This document shows positions 16,856-25,349 of a DNA stretch of 64,000 nucleotides, one piece after another. The stretch lies in the NCBI GenBank assembly GCA_030813035.1, contig JAUSTV010000002.1. The stretch is one strand, 5' to 3'. Source of the DNA: Bacillus_BA fengqiuensis (GTDB taxonomy: Bacteria > Bacillota > Bacilli > Bacillales > Bacillaceae_H). Made by a program: the position numbers and the translations under genes. Every line of letters starts with the position of its first letter. Position 1 is the stretch's first letter. The notes below the pieces were generated by a model. That model made no database searches and was not told the origin of the DNA. It saw only the letters and a program-made list of their open reading frames with translations.

Positions 16856-17623
16856 ATGATGTATGGACAAGAGGTGAAACCATTGCTTAGTGTACTGTTT
16901 AAAATCGGCCGAAAAAAAACGCTCGAAGATACGGTACTGAAGATTCAGCAAGGGGATGGGGAACTGCAAAATGAACTCATTGAGCAATATAAACCGTTTG
17001 TCGCCAAAACGGTTTCGGGCGTTTGCAAAAAGTATATACAAGAAACAGATGACGAATTCAGCATTGGTCTCATCGCTTTTAATGAAGCTATAGAAAAATA
17101 TACAAAAGAAAAAGGGAGTTCATTGCTTGCTTTTGCAGAACTCATCATTAAGCGCCGCGTCATTGACTATATTCGGAAAGAGGCACGGGCGCAAACGCTG
17201 CACCTGCAAGCGGGTGATGAAGAGAACGAAGACTTTTCTCAAACGAAGCTGGAAGCAGATTTATCACTTGATGGATATATTCGTCAGATTGAACAAGAAT
17301 TGCGCAAAGACGAGATTGTTCATTTTCATCAAGTCCTGCAGCAATTTGATTTGACTTTATCTGAGATTGTGGAGCAGTCGCCAAAACATGCGGACGCGCG
17401 TGTTAATGCCATAGAAGTGGCGCAGTTTATTGTTACGCATGAAGAACTTCGTGAAAAGCTGTTTAAAAAGAAACAAATACCTATTCGATTAGTAGAGAAA
17501 CATGTGGCGGTAAGCCGCAAGACCATTGAGCGCAACCGCAAATATATTATTGCGATTGCCATTGTGTTAGCGGGGGATTACGTCTATTTAAAAGATTATA
17601 TAAAAGGGGTGCTCGGGTCTTGA
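16856..17623 (+). CDS. sigI: RNA polymerase sigma factor SigI
   Basis: 255 residues. Sigma region 2 is clear (LQNELIEQYKPFVAKTVSGVCKKYI, DDEFSIGLIAFNEAIEKY, LIKRRVIDYIRKEAR). The SigI-type C-terminal domain follows (PKHADARVNAIEVAQFIV and VEKHVAVSRKTIERNRKYIIAIAIVLAGDY). SigI answers heat and envelope stress in bacilli and controls cell wall genes. ATG 16856 fits AGGTGG at 7-bp spacing; GTG 16847 and GTG 16874 (start of the segment aligned to B. subtilis SigI) are alternatives. It overlaps rsgI by 4 bp, so sigma and anti-sigma are translationally coupled. Confidence 0.95.
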   Translation: MMYGQEVKPLLSVLFKIGRKKTLEDTVLKIQQGDGELQNELIEQYKPFVAKTVSGVCKKYIQETDDEFSIGLIAFNEAIEKYTKEKGSSLLAFAELIIKRRVIDYIRKEARAQTLHLQAGDEENEDFSQTKLEADLSLDGYIRQIEQELRKDEIVHFHQVLQQFDLTLSEIVEQSPKHADARVNAIEVAQFIVTHEELREKLFKKKQIPIRLVEKHVAVSRKTIERNRKYIIAIAIVLAGDYVYLKDYIKGVLGS

Positions 17624-19041
17624 AAAAGGGCATTGTCATGGAGATTACAGAGGATTATGTAACGATGTTAACCCCTGATGGCGAGTTTTTACGAAGTAGA
17701 CATGAACAACGCCAATATGAATTGGGAGAAGAGATTCTCTTTTTCCCTCTCATGGAAGGCCAACCTGAAGTCTCCGAAACAAAGATAACGAGGCGTTCAT
17801 GGAGAAGAGCTGTTTTCAGCTCTGTTGCTGCAGCTGCACTCGTGCTTTTTTTCCTTCCTTATTATATGCAGCAGCAAGTGTATGCGTACATGTCTATCGA
17901 TATTAATCCGAGCTTGGAATTGGGGGTCAATCGTCAATTTGAAGTAGTAGAAATACAAACTTTTAACGAAGATGCCAAAAAACTGGTGGCCAGTATAAAA
18001 GATTGGAATCATCATCCGGTCGAAGAGGTGACCTCACACATTTTGGCGGCAAGTGAAAAACAAGGGTACTTAAAAAGAGAAAAAGAGGTACTCATTACGA
18101 CGGTCTTTAAAAAAGAAAAGAAAGACTATAAGGAACAATTACAGACGGATATCCAAGCTGTTACAGAAAAATGGAAGAAAAAGACTTATACAATCGAAGC
18201 GGTCAAAAGTTCTTTAGAAACAAGGGAAAAAGCGAAACAACGTGGTGTCTCTACAGGTACATGGCTAAGAAAAGAAGAAGCAAAACAAAAGCCTGCGCCA
18301 CAGTCAAAACCTGTGCAGCTGAACGGCGCTCAGGAAATGGATTCAAAAGAGCAGATACAATCCCCGCCTTCTCAAAAAGGGGAGAACCCGCCGCCTTCTC
18401 CAGCAAAACAAGGGGAAAAGCAAATAGAGAAGGCGAATTCGACGTTAAAGCCGATCAAGCAGCAAGTTGAGTCGAAATTGAATAACAGCAAACAAGACTT
18501 GCCAAAAGGCGGAGGAAAAGAATCTAAACCTTCTCCGCAACCTGCTGAAGAAGCAAAAGAAAAGCAAAAGGATGCTGATAAGCAGAAGAAATCGACTTCT
18601 GCTTCTTATCAGCGGCCTGGGGTAGAGAAGGAAAAACAAAAGGGTAATGACGGAGAGAAAAGATACAATTCTTCCAGAAAAGAGAACGAAAAGGGAAAGA
18701 ATGATGACAGAGAGAAGAGATATACTCCTCCTGGAAAAGTGAAAGAACAGGAAAAAAGAAATGAGAAGGAAAAGAAGCCCGTTTCTTCTTCTCCTTCCCC
18801 ATCTAGACAAGGAAATGAGAAACGAGAGAACGATGAAAAGAAAAATAGGCTTAAACCCTCTCATTTAGACTCTTCATCCAAAGGAGAAGGGGGACGTGTA
18901 GAATCTATTTTTCCGGAAAAGGAACAAAGACCTGAACACCCTCATTTCAAGCCGGCAAAACGAGAGAACGAACGTGAGGATTGGAACGGCAGGAAAGACC
19001 GCAAAACAGATCGCCCGGCTAAACGCGATCCAATATTATAA
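17620..19041 (+). CDS. rsgI: Anti-sigma-I factor RsgI with long charged C-terminal tail
   Basis: 473 residues. The N-terminal RsgI domain (1-55; KKGIVMEITEDYVTMLTPDGEF) binds SigI in the cytoplasm. A single membrane segment spans about residues 62-83, followed by the conserved extracellular YMSIDINPSLELGVNRQFEVV. After about residue 195 the chain is low complexity, rich in Lys, Glu, Pro and Ser. RsgI holds SigI at the membrane until it is cleaved. It is longer than B. subtilis RsgI (about 380 aa) because of the tail. The TTG start overlaps the sigI stop, with AAAAGGGG upstream. Confidence 0.93.
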   Translation: MKKGIVMEITEDYVTMLTPDGEFLRSRHEQRQYELGEEILFFPLMEGQPEVSETKITRRSWRRAVFSSVAAAALVLFFLPYYMQQQVYAYMSIDINPSLELGVNRQFEVVEIQTFNEDAKKLVASIKDWNHHPVEEVTSHILAASEKQGYLKREKEVLITTVFKKEKKDYKEQLQTDIQAVTEKWKKKTYTIEAVKSSLETREKAKQRGVSTGTWLRKEEAKQKPAPQSKPVQLNGAQEMDSKEQIQSPPSQKGENPPPSPAKQGEKQIEKANSTLKPIKQQVESKLNNSKQDLPKGGGKESKPSPQPAEEAKEKQKDADKQKKSTSASYQRPGVEKEKQKGNDGEKRYNSSRKENEKGKNDDREKRYTPPGKVKEQEKRNEKEKKPVSSSPSPSRQGNEKRENDEKKNRLKPSHLDSSSKGEGGRVESIFPEKEQRPEHPHFKPAKRENEREDWNGRKDRKTDRPAKRDPIL

Positions 19042-19048
19042 TACATAA

Positions 19049-19080
19049 AAGCCGAAGCGCATGCGCTTCGGCTTAGCCAT
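19049..19080. terminator. Bidirectional terminator between rsgI and ssp
   Basis: AAGCCGAAGCGC/GCGCTTCGGCTT, a 26-bp palindrome. The better U-run is on the minus strand (TTTTATGTAT), so it mainly serves the ssp gene. Confidence 0.75.
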
Positions 19081-19082
19081 GT

Positions 19083-19280
19083 TTATTTAGTTGTTCCGCT
19101 TAATTGTGCTTGTGCTTGAGCCACAAGACGCTTTGTGATTTCTCCGCCTACTGAACCGTTGCTGCGTGCAACTGTATCAGAACCAAGCGTTACGCCAAAC
19201 TCTTGAGCAATTTCATATTTATATTGATCTAAAAATTGTTCCACACCAGGAACAAGCAATTTGTTAGTGTTTCTAGCCAT
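19083..19280 (-). CDS. ssp: Alpha/beta-type small acid-soluble spore protein
   Basis: 65 residues with the complete alpha/beta SASP signature: KLLVPGVEQFLDQYKYEIAQEFGV, the germination protease site region, and LGSDTVARSNGSVGGEITKRLV. These proteins coat DNA in the forespore and protect it from UV and heat, and are degraded by Gpr during germination. The start ATG follows AAGGAGATG. A SigG-like promoter lies upstream, fitting forespore expression. Its exact paralogue (SspA-D or minor) cannot be fixed. Confidence 0.96.
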   Translation of the reverse strand: MARNTNKLLVPGVEQFLDQYKYEIAQEFGVTLGSDTVARSNGSVGGEITKRLVAQAQAQLSGTTK

Positions 19281-19331
19281 TTTTGATTCATCTCCTTGAG
19301 AGGGTTTTGCAACGATTTCTCGTTGTATCTA

Positions 19332-19360
19332 TATTATTTCAGAGGGAGCGTATTCCATAC
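19332..19360 (-). promoter_or_regulatory. Candidate SigG promoter of ssp
   Basis: On the minus strand GTATG (-35, GHATR) is 17 bp from AATAATA (-10, CATHHTA with one mismatch), about 50 bp before the start codon. Confidence 0.5.
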
Positions 19361-19425
19361 TGGTAATCCATGTTAAGGTGATTTCTCCCACTCCAGCGGT
19401 CTGTTAGCCGAGTTTGATGCATATA

Positions 19426-19472
19426 CAGCAAAAAGCCGTATCTCCAAGTCCAGGAGATACGGCTTTTTGCTG
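19426..19472 (-). terminator. Terminator downstream of phaP
   Basis: Twenty-base arms CAGCAAAAAGCCGTATCTCC and 19453-19472 are exact complements with a 7-nt loop. It lies about 120 bp after the phaP stop. Confidence 0.75.
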
Positions 19473-19593
19473 TGATGGAAAATTTCCGCTTACTCTCATT
19501 CTATTCATAAAGCAAGGGGCTGCTTATAAATAGAAGAAGTTTTCGGATTTTTATTTTACGTTAACGACGGTTGGTTGAGTCCCAGTCTGGTTG

Positions 19594-20106
19594 TTATTTT
19601 ACAAGTGAATATTGTTCAATCGATTGTAAAAATGACTTTTGCAATGCTTTTAATTGCTCGATATAAGCATCCGATACTTGCTGGAATTCTTCGCGAGCTT
19701 TTTGTTGCTCTTCCATTACTTGAGAGAGCGTTTGTTGGTATTGCTCCTGTGCTTGTTGAACAAACTGATAGCTTGTTTTGTTTTGATCTATAGACACTTG
19801 CTGCAACTTTTGTATTGTTTCATGAACGCGGTTCGCCCATTGGTCATAAGAGTCTGCCGCAACATTTCCTGCTGTTTTACGCAAGTTTTCGCTTACCTTT
19901 GCTTGAAGCTGTTCAACCTCTTGCTTCCATTGATGGTCTACTTGTTGAGCTTGTTCCAAGGCTTTGTTGACGAATTCCTTTTGCTGTTCCAAAGCTTTTA
20001 CAGTCCATTGCTCGACTTGTTTGTTGTTTTCTAAAAGAGTGTTGAAACCTTTTGACCATTGTTCCCACATAGCATCAATTACAGAATCATACTTAACTGC
20101 TGACAT
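19594..20106 (-). CDS. phaP: PHA granule-associated phasin PhaP
   Basis: 170 residues, almost entirely helical and glutamine/glutamate-rich (QQKEFVNKALEQAQQVDHQW, QKLQQVSIDQNK), with an N-terminal YDSVIDAMWEQWSKGF typical of Bacillus PhaP. Phasins coat polyhydroxyalkanoate granules in the cytoplasm and limit granule fusion. ATG 20106 lies 10 bp from GGGAGG; the longer opening at 20130 runs across the ribosome binding site. It is the far end of the minus-strand phaQ-phaP pair, as in B. megaterium. Confidence 0.93.
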   Translation of the reverse strand: MSAVKYDSVIDAMWEQWSKGFNTLLENNKQVEQWTVKALEQQKEFVNKALEQAQQVDHQWKQEVEQLQAKVSENLRKTAGNVAADSYDQWANRVHETIQKLQQVSIDQNKTSYQFVQQAQEQYQQTLSQVMEEQQKAREEFQQVSDAYIEQLKALQKSFLQSIEQYSLVK

Positions 20107-20280
20107 TAGAAAATTCCTCCCTAGGTTCACTGGCCATGCGAAGCGTATGTTGAAAGGAAAACAGATGCATAATTAAGAGTGTTCATAGATGTCCACACCA
20201 TCAACATTCCAACGAAAGTCGCTAAGCAGCCTTCATTTTTTTATATTGGAAACACAGCTGCAAACAGACTGTGCGAATCC

Positions 20281-20718
20281 CTATTTCTTATCTTTTTGTG
20301 ACTCATCTTTTTGTTGTTTGGATGATGTACTGAAAGGAAAAAACATATCAGTATACATCGTGAAAAAAGAATTTAGCATGTTTTGGTATTGCTCTAATGA
20401 AGATGCCCACATCTTTAAATATTGCTCGCCTGCATCCGTGATGGAATAGATGCGGCGTGCGGGCCCGTCTGATGAAGTGTCCCATTCCGATTTGATTAAG
20501 TTATCCTTTTCAAGCTGTCTCAATGTGCGATAAACATTTCCTTGATCGACGGAAGTAAATCCAAAGCTCATCAGTTGCTGAATTAGTTTGTAGCCATGGA
20601 GATTCCAGTTACGTAAACTTAACAGCAAAAAAGGGATCATAAAATTTTTAGGAGCGCCAGTGATGGCTTTTTCTAAATTGGTTTGTGTTCCGCTTTTGTT
20701 ATCTTGATTTTCCGACAA
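20281..20718 (-). CDS. phaQ: PHA-responsive repressor PhaQ (PadR family)
   Basis: 145 residues with a PadR-type winged helix (FMIPFLLLSLRNWNLHGYKLIQQL, QGNVYRTLRQLEKDNLIKSEW, GPARRIYSITDAG) and a C-terminal helix for dimerisation ending in a lysine/glutamine tail. In B. megaterium PhaQ represses phaP and its own gene and is released by PHA. Here it is divergent from phaR, with phaP downstream. The start is TTG 20718 after a G-rich stretch. A palindrome GTGTAATTTACAC 75 bp upstream is a candidate operator. Confidence 0.92.
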   Translation of the reverse strand: MSENQDNKSGTQTNLEKAITGAPKNFMIPFLLLSLRNWNLHGYKLIQQLMSFGFTSVDQGNVYRTLRQLEKDNLIKSEWDTSSDGPARRIYSITDAGEQYLKMWASSLEQYQNMLNSFFTMYTDMFFPFSTSSKQQKDESQKDKK

Positions 20719-20792
20719 GGTGGATCCCCCCGTTTTTTTATCTATCCGAATGGATTGGAGTCTTTGTTCAATCTCCGCATTTTTTAATCTAT

Positions 20793-20805
20793 GTGTAATT
20801 TACAC
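20793..20805. promoter_or_regulatory. Candidate PhaQ operator in the phaQ-phaR divergent region
   Basis: GTGTAATTTACAC is a perfect 13-bp palindrome around a central T. Its 11-bp core occurs again, inverted, upstream of phaC. PadR regulators bind ATGT..ACAT-type sites. The rest of 20806-21102 is AT-rich leader DNA. Confidence 0.5.
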
Positions 20806-21102
20806 CTATATGGACCAAAAGTCAACTCGTTTCATATCATTTACAAAAATTTCACAATTCATTAAATAAATTCGACAATTTTCAACAAAACTTATCAAAA
20901 AAAGCTAAATTTTTAGAATTGTTTAAACCCGTTACACCTTTTATAATAAGGAGGTAGCATGAAAACAAGCAAGATACGGAACATCTGTTGGCAATCGACA
21001 AAAGTGAAGAGGAAGCTTTGCTGTTATCATTTCTAAATGGTAAAAGGTATAAAAGTTGAGGCAAGCCATCACTTTTACATGAAACGAAAGGAGATGGAAG
21101 TT

Positions 21103-21720
21103 TTGGATCAACAGAAAGTATACGATCCATTTTTGGCGTGGAAGGAAATGTACGATAAGACAGAGTCTTATTGGGGCAAGGTACTTGGCGAAAACATGAA
21201 TAAAGAGGAATTCTCTCAATGGATGGGGAACGTCCTCAATTTAAATCTTCAATATCATCATGCGTTGAACGAAACAACGGGCCGTTATTTTCAGCAAGTG
21301 AATATCCCGACAAAAGATGATGTTGCTAACGTTGCATCATTAGTCATCAATGTAGAAGAAAAAGTAGAAGCATTGGAAGACCGTTTGGATGAATGGCACG
21401 ATGCGCAGGCTCAAGATAACAGCGCACTTTATAAACGCGAATTAAGCAAAATTAAAACTGACGTCAAGTCTCTGGAAAAGAAGCTTGATCAAGTATTAGA
21501 AGCTATTGAACAGCAGCAGCAATTTCAATCAAAGCTTCAAAATGAACTTCAAAGCACACTTCAAGAACAGCTTCAACAAAAGCTGCAGCAGCAAAACAAA
21601 CAGTTACAAGCATCCTTTCAAGAACAATTAAAGCTTCAAGAGCAAGCTGCAGCAAAAGATACGAAAGAGCCTATTAAAGCACAAGCGCCTGTTAAAGAAA
21701 CAAAGGGGCAGCAAAAGTAA
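21103..21720 (+). CDS. phaR: Class IV PHA synthase subunit PhaR
   Basis: 205 residues. The N-terminal DQQKVYDPFLAWKEMYDKTE and GNVLNLNLQYHHALNETT are typical of Bacillus PhaR; the second half is a long Gln/Lys coiled coil ending in a low-complexity tail. PhaR forms the active synthase with PhaC. TTG 21103 lies 8 bp from AAAGGAG; ATG 21094 is too close to that site and ATG-like starts farther up lack one. First gene of phaRBC. Confidence 0.93.
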   Translation: MDQQKVYDPFLAWKEMYDKTESYWGKVLGENMNKEEFSQWMGNVLNLNLQYHHALNETTGRYFQQVNIPTKDDVANVASLVINVEEKVEALEDRLDEWHDAQAQDNSALYKRELSKIKTDVKSLEKKLDQVLEAIEQQQQFQSKLQNELQSTLQEQLQQKLQQQNKQLQASFQEQLKLQEQAAAKDTKEPIKAQAPVKETKGQQK

Positions 21721-21832
21721 TCGTAATAACAAAGTGAATTGGTAGTACCTGCTATAAGATGCAGAATTATATAAATTTACTACAGCACGATACATTAAAA
21801 AATTACTAGCTGAAGCAAAGGGGATTTTTTTC

Positions 21833-22576
21833 ATGATGACATTAGAGGGTAAAGTAGCAATCGTAACAGGCGGATCAAAAGGGATCGGAGCAACAATCGC
21901 AAAGGAACTTGCTTCTCATGGGGTAAAAGTCGCTGTAAACTATAACAGCAGCGCAGAAGCAGCAGAAAAAGTGGTAAATGAAATTAAAGAAAACGGCGGC
22001 GAATGCATTGCGATTCAGGCGGACGTTTCTTATCCAGACCAAGCAAAGCGCCTTGTAGAAGAAACAAAAGAAGCATTCGGCCAGCTTGACATTCTTGTAA
22101 ATAATGCAGGTATTACACGTGACCGTTCATTCAAAAAGCTTTCTCATGAAGATTGGACAAAAGTAATTGATGTGAACTTAAATAGTGTATACAACACAAC
22201 GACAGCTTCTCTTACATACTTGCTTGAATCCGAAGGTGGCCGCGTTATCAATATTTCTTCCATCATCGGTCAAGCAGGCGGCTTTGGTCAAACAAACTAC
22301 TCTGCAGCAAAAGCAGGTATGATTGGTTTCACGAAGTCTTTAGCACTTGAGCTTGCTAAAACAAATGTAACCGTTAACGCTATTTGCCCAGGTTTCATTG
22401 AAACAGAAATGGTTATGGCTATTCCGGAAGATATTCGTCAGCAAATCGTGTCAAAAATTCCAAAACGCCGCTTTGGGCAAGCGGAAGAGATTGCCCGCGG
22501 CATTGTGTACTTATGTCAAGACGGCGCTTATATTACAGGTCAGCAGTTAAACATCAACGGCGGATTATACATGTAA
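21833..22576 (+). CDS. phaB: Acetoacetyl-CoA reductase PhaB (SDR family)
   Basis: 247 residues of the classical short-chain dehydrogenase fold: nucleotide-binding TGGSKGIG (12-19), NNAG, catalytic Ser in NISS (142-143), Tyr156 and Lys160 in YSAAK, and a C-terminal ITGQQLNINGGLYM. It reduces acetoacetyl-CoA to (R)-3-hydroxybutyryl-CoA with NADPH, the monomer for PhaRC. ATG 21836 is an equally possible start. It lies between phaR and phaC. Confidence 0.94.
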   Translation: MMTLEGKVAIVTGGSKGIGATIAKELASHGVKVAVNYNSSAEAAEKVVNEIKENGGECIAIQADVSYPDQAKRLVEETKEAFGQLDILVNNAGITRDRSFKKLSHEDWTKVIDVNLNSVYNTTTASLTYLLESEGGRVINISSIIGQAGGFGQTNYSAAKAGMIGFTKSLALELAKTNVTVNAICPGFIETEMVMAIPEDIRQQIVSKIPKRRFGQAEEIARGIVYLCQDGAYITGQQLNINGGLYM

Positions 22577-22612
22577 TTAAGTTAGGGAAATCAACATATA
22601 CAGTACAAGATT

Positions 22613-22657
22613 CCGGCTCGTATGACACCCTCTGTTGAAAGGGGGGTGTCACGAGCG
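22613..22657 (+). terminator. Hairpin between phaB and phaC
   Basis: GCTCGTATGACACCC and GGGGTGTCACGAGC form an interrupted stem. There is no U-run, so it is more likely an RNA-stability element or attenuator than a full terminator. Confidence 0.45.
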
Positions 22658-22698
22658 GACATGTAACTGTTTTTTCCCTGACTTTTTTCACTGCTATA

Positions 22699-22713
22699 TA
22701 TGTGTAAATTACA
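22699..22713. promoter_or_regulatory. Candidate PhaQ operator upstream of phaC
   Basis: ATGTGTAAATTACAT contains TGTAAATTACA, the exact reverse complement of the core palindrome found upstream of phaQ. It lies 53 bp before the phaC start. Confidence 0.5.
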
Positions 22714-22765
22714 TGTATTGGTTTTGGGACAATACTCTGACTTTTTTGAAAGGTTGTGAAGGAAC

Positions 22766-23854
22766 ATGGCAGTATCACCTATACAAGAATGGGAAAAAAT
22801 GATGCAATCCGTGCCAAAGGAATATAAACAGTCTGCGCGCCGTTTTAAGCGTGCATTTGAAATTTTAACAGCAGAAGCAGAGCCGGAAGTGGGCTTAACA
22901 CCGAAAGAAGTGATTTGGAAGAAAAATAAGGCGCAGCTGTACCGCTATACTCCAAAGAAAGAGCAGCTTCACCGTACTCCGATTTTAATGGTGTATGCAT
23001 TGATTAATAAACCGTATATTTTGGATTTGACTCCAGGAAACAGTCTTGTGGAATATCTCATGGACCGCGGATTTGATGTGTATTTGCTTGATTGGGGTAC
23101 ACCGGGTCTCGAAGATGCAGACATGAAGCTTGATGATTATATTTTGGACTATATTCCAAGAGCAGCCAAAAAAGTGTTAAAAACATCGGGTGCTTCTGAT
23201 TTGTCCATTCTTGGTTATTGTATGGGCGGTACAATGTTATCCATCTCTGCCGCTTTAAATGAAGAGCTTCCAATCAAGAATTTAATTTTTATGACGAGCC
23301 CGTTTGATTTTTCCGATACAGGCTTATATGGTTCATTTTTAGATGAGCGTTATTTCAATGTTGATAAAGTGGTGGATACATTAGGAAATGTTCCTCCTGA
23401 AATGATCGACTTCGGAAACAAAATGTTAAAGCCAATCACTAATTTTTACGGTCCATATGTGACGCTTGTCGACCGCTCTGAAAATCAGCGTTTTGTTGAG
23501 AGTTGGAAGCTGATGCAAAAGTGGGTAGGAGATGGAATTCCATTCCCGGGCGAAGCTTACCGCCAGTGGATTCGCGAATTCTATCAGCAAAACAAACTCA
23601 TTAACGGGGAACTTACTATTCGCGGACGTAAAGTGGACTTATCCAATATTAAAGCCAATGTCTTGAATATTGCGGCAAGCCGTGACCATATCGCGATGCC
23701 TCATCAGGTGGAAGCGTTAATGGATGTTATCTCCAGTAAGGATAAAGAATTTAAATTGCTGCAAACAGGACACGTATCCGTAGTATTCGGTCCAAAAGCT
23801 GTAAAAGAAACGTACCCATCGATTGGGGATTGGTTAGAACCTCGCTCTAAATAA
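22766..23854 (+). CDS. phaC: Class IV PHA synthase catalytic subunit PhaC
   Basis: 362 residues with an alpha/beta hydrolase fold. The lipase-like box is GYCMGG with catalytic C152; D307 (SRDHIAMP) and H336 (TGHVSVVFG) complete the triad. It polymerises (R)-3-hydroxyacyl-CoA together with PhaR. Length and lack of an N-terminal extension fit class III/IV synthases, and the phaR neighbour makes it class IV. The gap from phaB (189 bp) carries a hairpin and a candidate PhaQ operator, so phaC may have separate control. Confidence 0.96.
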   Translation: MAVSPIQEWEKMMQSVPKEYKQSARRFKRAFEILTAEAEPEVGLTPKEVIWKKNKAQLYRYTPKKEQLHRTPILMVYALINKPYILDLTPGNSLVEYLMDRGFDVYLLDWGTPGLEDADMKLDDYILDYIPRAAKKVLKTSGASDLSILGYCMGGTMLSISAALNEELPIKNLIFMTSPFDFSDTGLYGSFLDERYFNVDKVVDTLGNVPPEMIDFGNKMLKPITNFYGPYVTLVDRSENQRFVESWKLMQKWVGDGIPFPGEAYRQWIREFYQQNKLINGELTIRGRKVDLSNIKANVLNIAASRDHIAMPHQVEALMDVISSKDKEFKLLQTGHVSVVFGPKAVKETYPSIGDWLEPRSK

Positions 23855-23862
23855 GCGAAATC

Positions 23863-23911
23863 GAAAAGGTGTACAAAAGCTGCATATGTGTGGCTTTTGT
23901 ACACCTTTTTT
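23863..23911 (+). terminator. Terminator of phaRBC
   Basis: AAAAGGTGTACAAAAGC pairs with GCTTTTGTACACCTTTT, followed by T-rich sequence, just after the phaC stop. Confidence 0.85.
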
Positions 23912-23921
23912 CGTTTATCCC

Positions 23922-23955
23922 GCATTAACGGGCAGTAAGACCCCTACTTCAAGAC
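23922..23955. repeat. Short repeat with CCCGTTAATGCGGG core, copy 2 (inverted)
   Basis: TTATCCCGCATTAACGGGC then AGTAAGACCCC is the reverse complement of the segment at 12175-12210 with one or two changes. Confidence 0.5.
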
Positions 23956-24063
23956 TTTCGAGAGTACTTGCATCTAACAAGAGAAAAAGGATTCATGACG
24001 TTTTCTTTCCTGTTAGAGAGGGTAAAGAAAGGGAAATAATAAAGAGAAGAATGAGAGGGATGG

Positions 24064-25283
24064 ATGATGTTTTTACATACCGGTAACTTATATTGGCCAA
24101 GGATTTATGAGCAAAAGCCGATGTTTCCTGCCTTGGAAGAAGACGTACGCTGTGATGTCCTCATCGTAGGAGGAGGGATATCAGGAGCCTATAGTGCCTA
24201 CCATTTGGCAGAAACGGGTCTGGACGTTGTTGTAATCGATAAACGAAGAATCGGGAGCGGGAGTACAAGTGCCAATACAGGTTTGCTGCAGTTTTCAAAT
24301 GATAAAACATTGACCTCGTGCATCCATTCATTTGGCGAGGACAAAGCCGTCCGGCATTATAAGCTTTGTGAACAAGCGATAAAGGATATAAACACCATAG
24401 TCCAAGCGCTGCCTCTCGACGTTGATTTTATTCCGAGAAGCAGCTTGTATGCGGCGAGTTGCCCGGAGCATGTTTCATTGTTAAAAGAAGAATATGCTGT
24501 CTTGTGCAAACATGGCTTTTCAGTTGAATATTGGACAGAGGAACAAATAAAAGAAAAATATGGATTCAAGAAACCGGCGGCTCTCTATACAAAAGGAGAT
24601 GCAGAAGTGAATCCATATAAATTAACATACGCTTTAATACAGAAGGCGGCAGAATCGGGGGTGCGAGTATATGAGCATACTTCTGTCATCGGAAAGACAT
24701 TTGAGGATGACCATGTGAACATATTGACTCATACAAAACGCACGATACGTGCCCGAAAAGTAGTGTTTGCTGCGGGATATGAAGCGCAATCTTTTCGAAA
24801 GGACAGCAACGCGAAGCTTTCCAGCACATTTGCCATTGCGACGAATCCTTTATCGGATTTTGGAAGCTGGCATGAGCGTTCGTTAATTTGGGAGACATCA
24901 AGGCCTTACTTATATGTAAGGACAACGGTGGAAGGACGTGTAATTATAGGAGGATTGGATGAAAGGCGCTGTGACAGGAAAACGATGGAATCTTCGGTAT
25001 TGGCGAAACGGGATGAATTATTGTTCCATCTAAAAAGTTTGTTTCCGCAGTATGATGAAGCCGAAGCCCAATTTTTCTGGGGAGGAGTGTTTGGCGACAC
25101 GCATGACGGACTCCCGATCATTGGTGCATACGATGACATCCTCATTGTTATTTCTTGCTCGGTTATGGGGGAAACGGGATCGTTTACAGTACGATACTTG
25201 GCAAAATGTTAAAGGAAGTACTGACAGAGGGCAGTCATCCTGAGTTTCCTGTTTATTTGGATAAACGACCATTATTTCAATGA
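24064..25283 (+). pseudogene. FAD-dependent oxidoreductase (DAO family), frameshifted near the 3' end
   Basis: The N-terminal dinucleotide-binding motif is intact (CDVLIVGGGISGAYSAYHLAE) and the body matches D-amino acid oxidase/OrdL-like flavoproteins (GSGSTSANTGLLQ, VIIGGLDERR). The uninterrupted frame stops at 25212 with the unlikely ending ILIVISCSVMGETGSFTVRYLAKC. Adding one C in the run at about 25138-25140 restores a family-like ending (PHCYFLLGYGGNGIVYST and further to PLFQ) and a stop at 25281-25283, total 406 aa. That stop lies in the 5' arm of the terminator, as for other genes here. It is either a true recent inactivation or a sequencing error. The substrate is unknown. Confidence 0.8.
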
Positions 25284-25327
25284 GGATGACCTAAAAGGGC
25301 AAAACCAACCCTTTTAGGTCATCCTCA
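25281..25327 (+). terminator. Terminator, hairpin-1 type of the composite repeat (copy C)
   Basis: TGAGGATGACCTAAAAGGG pairs exactly with CCCTTTTAGGTCATCCTCA (19 bp, 9-nt loop). It contains the restored stop codon of the oxidoreductase. Hairpin 2 is reduced to TGAAAG. Confidence 0.85.
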
Positions 25328-25349
25328 TGAAAGAGAAAACGATTTTGTA

